From: Pseudomonas sp. MWU13-2105
Lineage (GTDB): Bacteria; Pseudomonadota; Gammaproteobacteria; Pseudomonadales; Pseudomonadaceae
NCBI RefSeq assembly: GCF_023242315.1
Contig: NZ_JALLIY010000005.1
Coordinates: forward strand, 248,001 to 312,000
Direction: 5' to 3'
DNA length: 64,000 bases
This document shows, piece after piece, positions 26,231-34,433 of this stretch (the first letter of the stretch is position 1; the number at the start of each line of letters is the position of its first letter). The translations under genes were made by a program, and so were the position numbers. Below the pieces are notes generated by a model, which did no database searches, was not told the origin of the DNA, and worked only from the letters and a program-made list of their open reading frames with translations.

Positions 26231-27880
26231 TTAGAATGAGGTTTTCACGTACAGCGAAACGAAATCGCGGTCAGCCAGCGATTGCCCGTAGCTGAAATTG
26301 CCGTCCTGACGCAGCCCGGCTTTCGGCGCGCCGAAGAAGTTCACGTAGTTCAGGCCAACATCCCAGCGCTGCAGGTAAGTGGCCTTGAGCCCGACACTCC
26401 AGTCACCGGAGTGGGTATTGCCGAAACCCGATTTGTTGACCGCCGAAGAACGCCCGTCGAGTACCACGCCCATGCCGATCGGCACGGTCAGGTCGATCCC
26501 GTCGACAATCTGGAAGTACGCCGGCTCCACCAGCACCCGTAGCGCGGTGGCGTCGCGGGTGGTGTTGGAGTCCAGGGCCGCGGCGTTCTCGCTGATGCTC
26601 AGGGTGCGGTTCCAGGCCAGTTCGGCCAGGGCCGAGCCGCCATCCCAGAAGGCCGTCGGCGACAACAGATAGATCGCCGACAGGTTGGCGTGGGCGGTTT
26701 TGCCGCGGGCAAACAGCGAGTGGTCGCCGCCGTCCGCCAACATGCCCGGGGTCACCACTTGCAGATTGCTCACCAGCGGCGCATTCCAGCGAATCGAGGT
26801 TTCACCGGCAAAGTTGAACGGGCCCCGGGCCGTGGAGAAGCTCATGCCGGCCGTGCGGATATCTTCGGCGTAGACCTGACGATAAGCGCCCAGGATCGGC
26901 AACCCGCTGGCCGCGGCGGCCGGGCCGTCGAGGTAGGCGTACAGGCCGATCGGGGTTTTGTCGTGATATTGCGCGGCGTAAAAACCCAGTTCCAACTCGG
27001 TCCCGCTCGGTTTGAAGCGAATCTGCATACCGCCCTGCCCCGAGTTTTTCGGTTTCAGATCACCCGCGTTCACCGTGTCATTACCGAACACCTCACGCAG
27101 CGAACCGCTGCCGTAGCCGATGGCGTCGGTATCGCTCAGGTAGCTGCCGGCACCCGGCAGGTTGGAGCGCTCCCACTCGAACTGGTAGTAGGCGCCCACC
27201 GACAACTGCGGGTTGATCTGCAACTGCCCGGAGATCTGGTTGACCGGACGCAGGATCTCCTTGAACTGGGTCCCCGGCACGCTGAGCAACTTGACCACAT
27301 CGGTCGGGCCCTGGGCGTTGGCGATGCCGTTGCCGCCGTAGAACAGGCTTTCACCGTAGACCAGGCTGTGCCGCCCCAGACGCAGCACACCCTGGGAGTC
27401 CTCACCGAGGTCACCGCGCAGGAACACAAAGGCATCGAGGATTTCCGCGTTACGGCCATTGAGCTTGCGGGTCTCGCTGAGGAAGTGCGGTTGCTCGCTG
27501 CTGTCGGTGCCCTTGTTGTAGATATCGTCGTACCAGGCCGCGCCGCTCACCCGCAGCCCGTAGTTCTGCCGACTGAGGTCCATTTCGGAAAACAGGTCCA
27601 GGCGATTGGAGACCAGGCCGCGGCTGAAGTTCTTATCACCCTGGCCCTGGATCGAGGGATACAGGCCGTTAGCGGTTGGCGCGTTGGTCAAGCGGCTGTC
27701 CTGCCCTTGCAGACGCCAGGCCTGGCTGTACTTGATGGTGTTGTCCCAGCGCAGTTTCCAGTCGGAATCGCCAAGGTCCATTTGCATGGCCTCAACCCTT
27801 TCGACCAGCGCGCCTGCGCTGCATAACGCGAGAAACAAGGCGCAATGCTTGAAACGAAAGCAACCTATTACAGTGTCCAT
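26231..27880 (-). CDS. DUF1302 outer-membrane protein
   Basis: A 549-residue predicted outer-membrane beta-barrel. It has an N-terminal export segment (CALFLALCSAGALVERVEA), amphipathic strands such as WKLRWDNTIKYSQAWRL, LGRHSLVYGESLFYGGNGIANAQGP typical of DUF1302, and a final aromatic residue (SLYVKTSF). The ATG at 27880 has GAGGAG upstream. Two overlapping AAAAATAA motifs precede the ribosome site (27893-27906). It follows calA by 101 bases on the same strand. A hairpin with arms GTAGCGGC at 27947-27966 lies between them without a T run, so read-through from the calA operon is plausible. Uptake or secretion of aromatic compounds is inferred from context. Confidence 0.84.
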   Translation of the reverse strand: MDTVIGCFRFKHCALFLALCSAGALVERVEAMQMDLGDSDWKLRWDNTIKYSQAWRLQGQDSRLTNAPTANGLYPSIQGQGDKNFSRGLVSNRLDLFSEMDLSRQNYGLRVSGAAWYDDIYNKGTDSSEQPHFLSETRKLNGRNAEILDAFVFLRGDLGEDSQGVLRLGRHSLVYGESLFYGGNGIANAQGPTDVVKLLSVPGTQFKEILRPVNQISGQLQINPQLSVGAYYQFEWERSNLPGAGSYLSDTDAIGYGSGSLREVFGNDTVNAGDLKPKNSGQGGMQIRFKPSGTELELGFYAAQYHDKTPIGLYAYLDGPAAAASGLPILGAYRQVYAEDIRTAGMSFSTARGPFNFAGETSIRWNAPLVSNLQVVTPGMLADGGDHSLFARGKTAHANLSAIYLLSPTAFWDGGSALAELAWNRTLSISENAAALDSNTTRDATALRVLVEPAYFQIVDGIDLTVPIGMGVVLDGRSSAVNKSGFGNTHSGDWSVGLKATYLQRWDVGLNYVNFFGAPKAGLRQDGNFSYGQSLADRDFVSLYVKTSF

Positions 27881-27892
27881 GGACGCTCCTCA

Positions 27893-27906
27893 TTATTTTT
27901 ATTTTT
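27893..27906 (-). promoter_or_regulatory. Hfq/Crc-type CA motif, DUF1302 leader
   Basis: On the minus strand two overlapping copies of AAAAATAA match AAMAAYAA exactly, just ahead of the DUF1302 ribosome site. In Pseudomonas such motifs are bound by Hfq with Crc to block translation when preferred carbon is present. Confidence 0.5.
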
Positions 27907-27981
27907 GGCATGGCTTTGCACGCGTGGCACCCGCCAACGCGCTCGGGTAGCGGCCTGTGCCGCTACTTACGGGTTTGCATT

Positions 27982-28749
27982 TCAGATATAGGTGGAAGCC
28001 AATCCGCCATCGACCGCCAGGTTGACGCCGTTGATCCAGCGCGACTCGTCGGCACACAGGAAAGCAATCACCGCCGCCACCTCATCGGCATAACCGGGAC
28101 GCTTCATGCGATGGGCATCGGCCTGGGTCCGGGCCTCGCCGAGCATGCTCACGAAATCGCCGAGGATGGGGGTGAAAACCGGCCCCGGCGCCACACAGTT
28201 CATGCGTACCGAATGTTCGAGAAACCACGGCTGGGCCTGCAGATAGTTCCAGACGATCAAGGCTTCCTTGAAATACTGGTAGCAGGTCTGGTCCGGGACC
28301 GGATGCCCGGCCAGCCAGGCTTGCGCGGCGGCAAAACCCTCGATGCGCGCCAGCTCCTTGTGCAGCTCCAGGCGCAACGGCCACTCGGCGCCAAGGATCG
28401 AGGCGATATTGACGATGCTGCCCCCCGCCGTGATGCGCGGCAGCAGCGCGCGGCTCAGGTGACGCAAACCGAGGTAGTTGACCCGCGCCAGCAGTTGCGG
28501 GTCCGCAGTACCCGGGACCCCGGCGATATTGCACAGGCTATCGATCCGCGCGGGCAACTGCGGCAACAGCCGGTCGATGCCCTCGGCGCTGCCCAGGTCG
28601 CCCTGGACAAAGCCGTCCAGGGTCATGTGCGGAGCCTTCAGATCCACGCCGATCACCTCGGCGCCATGGCTGCGCAACAGGCTGGCGGTGGCGGCGCCGA
28701 TACCCGAGGAGACCCCGGTTACCAGCACGATCTTGTTGTCGAGCTTCAT
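27982..28749 (-). CDS. calA: Coniferyl-alcohol dehydrogenase-like SDR
   Basis: A 255-residue short-chain dehydrogenase. The cofactor motif TGVSSGIG is at residues 11-18, the catalytic Tyr157 and Lys161 are in YQYFK, and Ser117 is in NIASILG. Stretches such as AGVPGTADPQL, LGAEWPLRL, CYQYFKEALIVW and MNCVAPGPVFTPIL match, from memory, CalA of the eugenol-degrading Pseudomonas sp. HR199. CalA oxidises coniferyl alcohol to coniferaldehyde with NAD. It lies 63 bases downstream of the aromatic aldehyde dehydrogenase gene in the sigma-54-controlled operon. The leader has an AACAATAA motif before the ribosome site. The alcohol used here could be another cinnamyl or benzyl alcohol. Confidence 0.83.
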   Translation of the reverse strand: MKLDNKIVLVTGVSSGIGAATASLLRSHGAEVIGVDLKAPHMTLDGFVQGDLGSAEGIDRLLPQLPARIDSLCNIAGVPGTADPQLLARVNYLGLRHLSRALLPRITAGGSIVNIASILGAEWPLRLELHKELARIEGFAAAQAWLAGHPVPDQTCYQYFKEALIVWNYLQAQPWFLEHSVRMNCVAPGPVFTPILGDFVSMLGEARTQADAHRMKRPGYADEVAAVIAFLCADESRWINGVNLAVDGGLASTYI

Positions 28750-28760
28750 GTCGTGTCCTC

Positions 28761-28768
28761 TTATTGTT
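28761..28768 (-). promoter_or_regulatory. Hfq/Crc-type CA motif, calA leader
   Basis: The minus strand reads AACAATAA, an exact AAMAAYAA match, immediately upstream of the calA ribosome site and within an A-rich run. Confidence 0.5.
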
Positions 28769-28782
28769 TTTGTCTGTTCACC

Positions 28783-28805
28783 CGGCCGACCGCTCGCGTC
28801 GGCCG
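28783..28805 (-). other. Intercistronic hairpin between aldehyde dehydrogenase and calA genes
   Basis: Arms CGGCCGAC and GTCGGCCG (8 base pairs) enclose a 7-base loop, straddling the space after the aldehyde dehydrogenase stop. No T run follows on the minus strand, so it is not a clear terminator. It might stabilise or separate the two message segments. Confidence 0.35.
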
Positions 28806-28812
28806 CTCTTGC

Positions 28813-30288
28813 TCAAAACGGATAGCGCGGCGCGGTGTCCTTGACCGTCACCCATTGCCATTGGGTGTATTCATCCCAGTCGGCCGGACCACCAACACTG
28901 CCGGCATTTCCCGAACTGCCACGGCCGCCGAATGGATTGATGCACTCATCAGCCACCGTCTGGTCGTTGATATGCAGCAGGCCGCAATTGAGTCGCTCGC
29001 CCATCGCCATCGCGCGCCCGAGCGAAGGCGAGATGATTGCCGCGGACAAGCCGTACTCGGTGCGATTGGCCAATTCGACGGCCTCCTCGTCGTCGGCGAA
29101 ACTCACTACCGTGGCCACCGGCCCGAAGATCTCCTCGTCGAACGCGCGCATGCCCGGACGCACGCCGGAAAGTACCGTGGGTTGGTAGAAGAGCTGGTCA
29201 AACTCGCCGCCCGCCTCCAGCCTTGCCCCCGCCCTCAAACTGTCGGTGACGATTTCATGCACGCGTTGCAACTGGCGCTGGTTGATCAAGGGCCCGAGCA
29301 CCGCCTCGCCGCGAGCGGCATTGCCGACCGTGATCGTGCGGGCTTTCTCGGCCAAGCGGCGAACCAGTTCCTCTGCGATCGATTCGTGGGCCAGGATGCG
29401 TCCGGTGGCCATGCAGATTTGCCCCTGATGCAACCAGGCGCCCCAGGCGGCATTGCTGGCCGCCAGGTCGAGATCGGCGTCTTCGAGCACGATCAGCGAG
29501 TTCTTGCCGCCCAACTCCAGGGCCACTTTCTTCAGATGACGCCCCGCCACCTCCGCGACCTTGCGCCCCGCGGTGGTGGAGCCGGTGAACGCGATCATCC
29601 GCACATGCGGGTCGCGGCACAGCGCCTCGCCAGCCGCTGCCGCGCCCGGCAACACCTGCAACAGGCCTTTGGGCAGGCCGGCGGCCTCGAACAACCGGGC
29701 AATGATGAAACCGCCACTGACCGGGGTCTGCGGATCGGGCTTGAGCACCACGGCGTTGCCGGCTGCCAATGCCGGCGCCACCGAGCGCAGCGAAAGCACC
29801 AGCGGGAAGTTGAACGGCGAAATCACCCCGACCACGCCGTGGGGCAGGCGCCGGGCATAGGACAAGCGCCCCGCCTCGCTGGGAAGCACCAGGCCATGGG
29901 GTTGCGACAGCAGACCGGCTGCCTGATGCAGCAGGACAATCGCCTCCCGGACCTCATGTTCCCCCTTGAACAGACTGCCACCACTTTCCCTGGCGATGTA
30001 CAGCGCCAACTCGGCAAAGTGCTGCTGGGCCAGTGCGGCGGCCTTGCGGAAGATCTCCGCACGTTGCCGTGGCCCCAATGCCGCCCAGGCCGGCTGCACG
30101 CGGGCAGCGGTGAGGCTGGCAAAGGCGATGTCCGCCGCATCGGCCAGTCCGGTAACCGTCAGCACTTCACCGGTGGCCGGCTCACGCACGCTATTGCTGC
30201 CACCCAGCGGGCGTATCCAGTCGCCGGTGAAAATGCGTTCACACCACAACTCGTCCTGCAGGAAATCAGAGGGTTCACTTACCGCCAT
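28813..30288 (-). CDS. Benzaldehyde-type aromatic aldehyde dehydrogenase (XylC-like)
   Basis: A 491-residue aldehyde dehydrogenase of the XylC/AreC benzaldehyde dehydrogenase group. It has ISPFNFPLVLSLRSVAPALAAGNAVVLKPD, the FTGSTTAGR loop, the Glu in VALELGGKNSL and the nucleophile Cys in HQGQICMATGR. The C-terminal LHINDQTVADECINPFGG and final RYPF are typical of this branch. It should oxidise an aromatic aldehyde to the acid with NAD. In this locus coniferaldehyde to ferulate, or vanillin to vanillate, are the likely reactions, and the second would make up for the deleted vdh. The ATG at 30288 has GGGAGG six bases upstream. It is the first gene after the sigma-54 promoter at 30373-30388. 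It is not the CalB type. Confidence 0.83.
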   Translation of the reverse strand: MAVSEPSDFLQDELWCERIFTGDWIRPLGGSNSVREPATGEVLTVTGLADAADIAFASLTAARVQPAWAALGPRQRAEIFRKAAALAQQHFAELALYIARESGGSLFKGEHEVREAIVLLHQAAGLLSQPHGLVLPSEAGRLSYARRLPHGVVGVISPFNFPLVLSLRSVAPALAAGNAVVLKPDPQTPVSGGFIIARLFEAAGLPKGLLQVLPGAAAAGEALCRDPHVRMIAFTGSTTAGRKVAEVAGRHLKKVALELGGKNSLIVLEDADLDLAASNAAWGAWLHQGQICMATGRILAHESIAEELVRRLAEKARTITVGNAARGEAVLGPLINQRQLQRVHEIVTDSLRAGARLEAGGEFDQLFYQPTVLSGVRPGMRAFDEEIFGPVATVVSFADDEEAVELANRTEYGLSAAIISPSLGRAMAMGERLNCGLLHINDQTVADECINPFGGRGSSGNAGSVGGPADWDEYTQWQWVTVKDTAPRYPF

Positions 30289-30372
30289 TTCGGCCTCCCG
30301 GCTCTTGTGTTTGTCATCGTCCGACGCAGCCTTGCTGAAGCGCTGAAGTCGTCTGCGTGGTGAAAGCAGCAG

Positions 30373-30388
30373 AGCAAGGGCCATGCCG
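30373..30388 (-). promoter_or_regulatory. Sigma-54 promoter of the aromatic aldehyde dehydrogenase-calA operon
   Basis: The minus strand reads CGGCATGGCCCTTGCT. It fits TGGCACG-N4-TTGCW with only the first T and the C after GGCA changed, and it keeps the essential GG and GC with ten bases between. It lies 85 bases upstream of the aldehyde dehydrogenase start, and the divergent gene encodes a sigma-54 activator. Confidence 0.72.
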
Positions 30389-30498
30389 ATTTCCCGCGCG
30401 CCGCCGTTCTTTGAACGGCGAAGGCTCTGGCTTGAGGGTTCGCGAGAAGAACCCGCGGATCGAGCCGCCGCACCGGCGCGCGCCCGACACGCCGCTAC

Positions 30499-30514
30499 TT
30501 GTTCAAATGATAAA
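30499..30514. promoter_or_regulatory. Candidate enhancer site 1 for the XylR-type activator
   Basis: TTGTTCAAATGATAAA resembles, in inverted orientation, the TTGATC-centred 16-base palindrome bound by XylR/DmpR-family activators. It is about 110 bases upstream of the sigma-54 promoter. Its TTGTTC could also act as the -35 of the activator gene (with TTAATA at 30522-30527). Confidence 0.45.
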
Positions 30515-30539
30515 GTTATGTTTAATAACTATTTCGACG

Positions 30540-30555
30540 TTGATCATTTCGATCA
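30540..30555. promoter_or_regulatory. Candidate enhancer site 2 for the XylR-type activator
   Basis: TTGATCATTTCGATCA is close to the XylR/DmpR-type site (TTGATC, four bases, GATCAA). Its centre is 41 bases from site 1, about four helical turns, as in paired enhancer sites of this family. It ends 25 bases before the activator start codon, so binding could also control the activator gene. Confidence 0.55.
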
Positions 30556-30579
30556 GTCAACGCGCTCAGGGGCATAACA

Positions 30580-32415
30580 ATGAACAATCCCCATTCGCTG
30601 TTCCCGGATCTCGCGGTGCGGGAGGAGCATTTTTCACCCCGCGGGGACAGTACCCAGCTGGTCGAGGGCAACTCACCGACCTTGGCTGAACTGACCGAAT
30701 GCCTGTTCTTCTCCCCGGTCGACGGGCGCATCTGGCTCAATGACCAGCGCATGCTGCTCTTGCACAGTTCATCCTTCGGCGCGCTACGTCGGGAGATCAT
30801 CGAGCGCCAGGGGCTGGAACAGACCCGCGGCCTGTTTACCCGCACCGGCTACCTGTCCGGCGCACGGGATGCCCGACTGATCCGCGAGCGCTGGCCGGAC
30901 GCCGACGCCGCGGCGATCTTCTCCGCCGGCACGCGCCTGCATACCCTCGAAGGCATGACCAAGGTCGAGCCCCTGCATTTCAAGTTCGACGCCGACTCCG
31001 GCTTCTACGAAGGCGAGTTCCTCTGGCATCACTCCTGCGAAGCCGACGAACATATCGCCGCCTACGGGATCGGCCAGGACCCGGTGTGCTGGACCGAACT
31101 GGGCTATGCCATCGGTTATGTCAGTGGGCTGTTCGGGCGCCTGGTGATCTTCCGGGAAACCGAATGCCGGGGCATGGGCCACGAAACCTGCCGCGTGGTC
31201 GGCAAGACCGCCGAGCAATGGGGCAATGTCGAACAGGACCTGAGTTATCTCACCGCATCGGCGCCCCACGCTCCCCTCAGGCCGCGCCAAGCCCCGGCAC
31301 CCGCCCCCGAGGATGACGGCGAACTGCCCGGCGGTCCCAAACCCATTGGTGCCAGCGCGGCCTTCAATGCCGCCACCCTGGCCCTGCAACGCGTGGCGCC
31401 GACACCCGCAACGGTGCTGTTCAGCGGTGAGTCAGGGGTTGGCAAGGAGCTGTTTGCCCGTCAGTTGCATCAGCACAGCCCACGCCACCTGGCACCTTTC
31501 GTGGCCCTCAACTGCGCCGCGATCCCGGACAATCTGATCGAGGCGGAACTGTTCGGCGTCGAACGCGGCGCCTATACCGGCGCGACCCATTCACGTCCCG
31601 GACGCTTCGAGCGAGCACACGGCGGCACCCTGTTTCTCGATGAAATAGCCAGCCTCAGCCTGCCTGGACAAGGCAAGCTGCTGCGTGCCTTGCAGGAGCG
31701 CGAGATCGAACGCGTCGGTGGCGGTCAGCCGATCAAGGTCGATGTGCGGGTGGTAGCGGCCACCAACGTCGACCTGCGCAAGGCAGTGGCGGCTGGCGAT
31801 TTTCGCGAAGACCTGTTCTACCGCCTGAACGTCTTCCCCATCACCCTGCCACCGCTGCGCGAGCGACGCGATGACATCCCGTTGCTGATCAATGCGTTCC
31901 TGCGACGTTTCTGCCAGGACTACGCGCGCAAGCCCGCCGGGCTGACCATGCGCGCGCTCAAGGCGATGCTGCGCTACGACTTCCCCGGCAACGTGCGGGA
32001 ATTGCAGAACCTGGTGGAGCGCGGCCTGATCGCCAGTGAAGATGGCCAGGCCATCGACCTGGTCCACCTGTTTCGCAACGAACCCATCCCCCAGGAGCTG
32101 TACTCCCTGGACGATAACGGCAGCCTGGCAGCCAGCGACCAGAGTCCCGCCGGCACACAGCCGCGCCCGGCCTTGCTGGAAACCCTGACCCGGCTGGAAC
32201 AGGATTTCTCCATCGAGGGGCTGGAGTCGCGCCTGATCGAGGAAGCGCTGCAACACAGCGCGGGCAATCTGGCGGCGGCGGCGCGCCTGCTGGGATTGAG
32301 CCGGGCGCAGTTTGCCTATCGCCTGAAGAAGTACCAACAGGCATCGGCCTGTGACGCGGTCATTACCCCGCATGCGCCAGCTGCGCTTCGGGTATTGCCG
32401 AAGAGTGATGGTTGA
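30580..32415 (+). CDS. XylR/DmpR-type sigma-54-dependent activator with V4R sensor
   Basis: A 611-residue activator. Residues 30-215 form the XylR_N plus V4R effector domain, with Cys196 and Cys204 in [11 protein letters not shown] linker follows, then the AAA+ domain from about 255, with Walker A GESGVGKE at 283-290, the sigma-54 contact GAYTGA at 330-335 and [11 protein letters not shown] as Walker B. A Fis-type helix-turn-helix ([20 protein letters not shown]) lies near the C-terminus. Family members bind aromatic effectors directly and then activate sigma-54 promoters. It is divergent from the aldehyde dehydrogenase-calA operon, with a sigma-54 promoter and two enhancer-like sites between. 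Coniferyl-type or benzyl alcohols are plausible effectors. Confidence 0.9.
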   Translation: MNNPHSLFPDLAVREEHFSPRGDSTQLVEGNSPTLAELTECLFFSPVDGRIWLNDQRMLLLHSSSFGALRREIIERQGLEQTRGLFTRTGYLSGARDARLIRERWPDADAAAIFSAGTRLHTLEGMTKVEPLHFKFDADSGFYEGEFLWHHSCEADEHIAAYGIGQDPVCWTELGYAIGYVSGLFGRLVIFRETECRGMGHETCRVVGKTAEQWGNVEQDLSYLTASAPHAPLRPRQAPAPAPEDDGELPGGPKPIGASAAFNAATLALQRVAPTPATVLFSGESGVGKELFARQLHQHSPRHLAPFVALNCAAIPDNLIEAELFGVERGAYTGATHSRPGRFERAHGGTLFLDEIASLSLPGQGKLLRALQEREIERVGGGQPIKVDVRVVAATNVDLRKAVAAGDFREDLFYRLNVFPITLPPLRERRDDIPLLINAFLRRFCQDYARKPAGLTMRALKAMLRYDFPGNVRELQNLVERGLIASEDGQAIDLVHLFRNEPIPQELYSLDDNGSLAASDQSPAGTQPRPALLETLTRLEQDFSIEGLESRLIEEALQHSAGNLAAAARLLGLSRAQFAYRLKKYQQASACDAVITPHAPAALRVLPKSDG

Positions 32416-32548
32416 GGATCTTCCACTGACCGTCGACCTGTCGCTCGTAGATGAAGGTGTAGCGCGCCTGCACCTGGCCGGCCTCGATCAAGGTGAAGGT
32501 GTTGCAGCATGGCGTCGAATGCATGCAGCTCGACCGCCGTCCGCGCAT
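32363..32548 (-). pseudogene. 3-prime remnant of a SnoaL/DUF4440-like gene
   Basis: A minus-strand frame encodes [19 protein letters not shown] followed by HHSSAIPE, which is the C-terminal strand pair of SnoaL-like/DUF4440 (SgcJ-type) proteins. Those are usually 130-170 residues. Here only about 45 recognisable residues remain, an in-frame stop lies about 11 codons upstream of the first ATG, and no N-terminal half is seen. The fragment overlaps the last 53 bases of the activator gene in the opposite direction. It is best read as the relic of a deleted gene, perhaps left when the neighbouring blocks were joined. Confidence 0.6.
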
Positions 32549-32579
32549 TACCGGTCCTGACAGGTATGAGACCGATAAG

Positions 32580-32623
32580 CTTTATTTAATAAAGTATTTT
32601 TGTGACAAAGATAATCAATTATC
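32580..32623. promoter_or_regulatory. Two palindromes upstream of the TetR gene
   Basis: CTTTATTTAATAAAG at 32580-32594 has perfect 7-base arms. GATAATCAATTATC at 32610-32623 has perfect 6-base arms around CA. Both lie 40-85 bases before the TetR start, where an autoregulatory operator is expected. AATCAAC elements also occur upstream of the NylB-like gene, but no full copy does. Confidence 0.4.
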
Positions 32624-32662
32624 CTACTGGCTTTCGTACCCGCCTATTTTAAAGGACCTCCC

Positions 32663-33274
32663 GTGACTGGACTGCGTGAACGCCAGAAAGCCCTACGCCG
32701 CCAGGCGATCAGCAAGGCTGCAGTAGAGCTGTTCGAGCGCCAGGGTTACCAGAACACCACCATCGAACAGATTGCCAACCAGGCCGGGGTCTCGGCGCCC
32801 ACGGTGTTCAAGTACTTCGGCAACAAGCAGGAAATCATCCTGGAAATCCTCCACGCCGCCGACCAGCGTGCCCTCAAGGATACCCGCAGCCAGATCCCCG
32901 AAATGGACGATCCGGTCGACACCTTGTGCTACCTGGAACAGCTCCTGACCCGCTACGCCCTGGAAGTCATGCATCCCAGCCTCTGGCGTGAACTGCTGCC
33001 GCTGATCCTGTTTGGCGGCGACAACGAACTGCCCGCGGGCTACCGCGCCATGAACGATGCGCTGCGCGCGGAAATCAGCGGCCTGCTCAAGGACCTGCAA
33101 CAGGCCGGCAAGCTGCGCGCCGACCTCAACGTCGAGACCGCCGCGTTCCTGCTCAATGACTATGCGCACCTGCAGTTGCTGCGCCTGGTCAACCAGGCGC
33201 AGCCAGACCTGGAGTCCCATTCCAGCCAGGTACGACGCATCACCGCCCTGCTGTTCCAGGGCATGCATGCCTGA
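32663..33274 (+). CDS. TetR-family regulator
   Basis: A 203-residue TetR/AcrR repressor. The N-terminal helix-turn-helix runs through residues 8-55: AVELFERQGYQNTTIEQIA followed by NQAGVSAPTVFKYFGNK. The rest is a helical ligand domain with no diagnostic motif. The start is a GTG with AGGA seven bases upstream. It converges on the PotF-like gene with only 16 bases between stops. It may control the hydrolase-porin-binding protein operon at 33291-37153, as no other regulator lies next to it. Confidence 0.85.
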   Translation: MTGLRERQKALRRQAISKAAVELFERQGYQNTTIEQIANQAGVSAPTVFKYFGNKQEIILEILHAADQRALKDTRSQIPEMDDPVDTLCYLEQLLTRYALEVMHPSLWRELLPLILFGGDNELPAGYRAMNDALRAEISGLLKDLQQAGKLRADLNVETAAFLLNDYAHLQLLRLVNQAQPDLESHSSQVRRITALLFQGMHA

Positions 33275-33290
33275 GCAGCGGTCGCGCTGA

Positions 33291-34394
33291 TCAGCGATTG
33301 GTCTTGATGGTCGTCCAGGTACGGGTGCGGACCCGTTCCATGGCCGCGGGCATGGGCTCCAGGGCGAACAGGGTTTTACGCGCGGCATCCGGCACATACA
33401 TATTGGGGTTGTTACGAATGTCGGCACTCACCAACGCGGTAGCGTCCTTGTTCGGGTTGGGGTAACCGATCTTGTTGCTGATCCGGGCGATCACATCCGG
33501 TCGCAGAATGTAGTTGATGAACTCATAGGCCTCCTTGGCATGTGGCGCGTTGGCCGGCACCACCATGACATCCGACCACATCGGCGCACCTTCCTTGGGC
33601 AACGCCATCTCGACCTTGACGCCCTTGCCGGCGGCATCGGCCAGTTGCTTGGCCAATGCCACGCCACCCGACCAGCCCACCGCGACGCAGATATCGCCGT
33701 TGGCCAGGTCCATGCCATAGCGCGACGAGTTGAAATAGGTGATGTAAGGACGAATCTTCATCATCGCCGCCTGGGCCTGCGGGTAGTCCTCGCGCTTCTG
33801 GCTGTTGGGATCGAGGCCCTTGTAGTGCAAGGCGATGGGCACGATCTCGTTGGCCGCGTCGAGAAAGCCGACGCCGCAACCGGCCAGCTTGGCGAGATTC
33901 TCTGCCTTGAAGATCATGTCCCAGCTGTTCATCTGCACATTGGCACCCAAGGCCTGCCGGACCTTGTCGACGTTGTAGCCGATCAGGGTGGTGCCCCACA
34001 GGTAGGGCGCCGCGTAGCGATTGCCGGTGTCGCCTACCGCCTCCAGGGACTTCATGAACTCGGGGTCCAGGTGCTGCCAGTTGGGCAGTTGGTCGCGGTC
34101 CAGCGGTTGGATGGCGCCGGCCTCGATCAGGTGGCTGATGTTCGAGCTGCTCGGGTACACCACGTCATACCCGGAGTTGCCGGTCAGGAGCTTGGACTCC
34201 AAGGTCTCGACACTGTCGAAAACGTCGTAGATCGGGCGGATACCGGTTTCCTCCTGAAAGCTCTTCAGGATCTCCGGCGGCAGGTACTCGATCCAGTTGT
34301 AGATCCGGACCGTCCGCTCTTCAGCCAGGCACAAACCACTGGCCAGCAACGAAACGACAGCACCCAGCAAGGTGTTACGCAAAAGACGGTTCAT
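33291..34394 (-). CDS. Polyamine-type periplasmic binding protein (PotF/SpuD-like)
   Basis: A 367-residue periplasmic protein with a signal peptide (LLGAVVSLLASGLCLA) and the PotF/SpuD body: VRIYNWIEYLPPEILKSFQEE, YDVVYPSSSNISHLIEAGAIQPLD and YAAPYLWGTTLIGYN, with aromatic and acidic residues in the usual ligand positions. Family members bind putrescine, spermidine or related amines. No permease or ATPase gene accompanies it, so it would rely on a transporter encoded elsewhere. It is the last gene after the NylB-like hydrolase and the porin (39 bases from the porin gene). This hints that the operon releases or imports an amine. Confidence 0.85.
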   Translation of the reverse strand: MNRLLRNTLLGAVVSLLASGLCLAEERTVRIYNWIEYLPPEILKSFQEETGIRPIYDVFDSVETLESKLLTGNSGYDVVYPSSSNISHLIEAGAIQPLDRDQLPNWQHLDPEFMKSLEAVGDTGNRYAAPYLWGTTLIGYNVDKVRQALGANVQMNSWDMIFKAENLAKLAGCGVGFLDAANEIVPIALHYKGLDPNSQKREDYPQAQAAMMKIRPYITYFNSSRYGMDLANGDICVAVGWSGGVALAKQLADAAGKGVKVEMALPKEGAPMWSDVMVVPANAPHAKEAYEFINYILRPDVIARISNKIGYPNPNKDATALVSADIRNNPNMYVPDAARKTLFALEPMPAAMERVRTRTWTTIKTNR

Positions 34395-34433
34395 GATGAA
34401 ACACTCCAGCGCGGCCGCGAAGGCTCGCGGCAC

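Noticed and set aside
27906..27920. Sigma-54-like TGGCATGGCTTTGCA upstream of DUF1302
   Set aside because: It lies on the plus strand, facing away from the DUF1302 gene, and has nine rather than ten bases between GG and GC.
27932..27952. Minus-strand GG-N10-GC element upstream of DUF1302
   Set aside because: Only the GG and GC are conserved; the -12 TTGC is replaced by ACGC, so it is too weak to list as a promoter.
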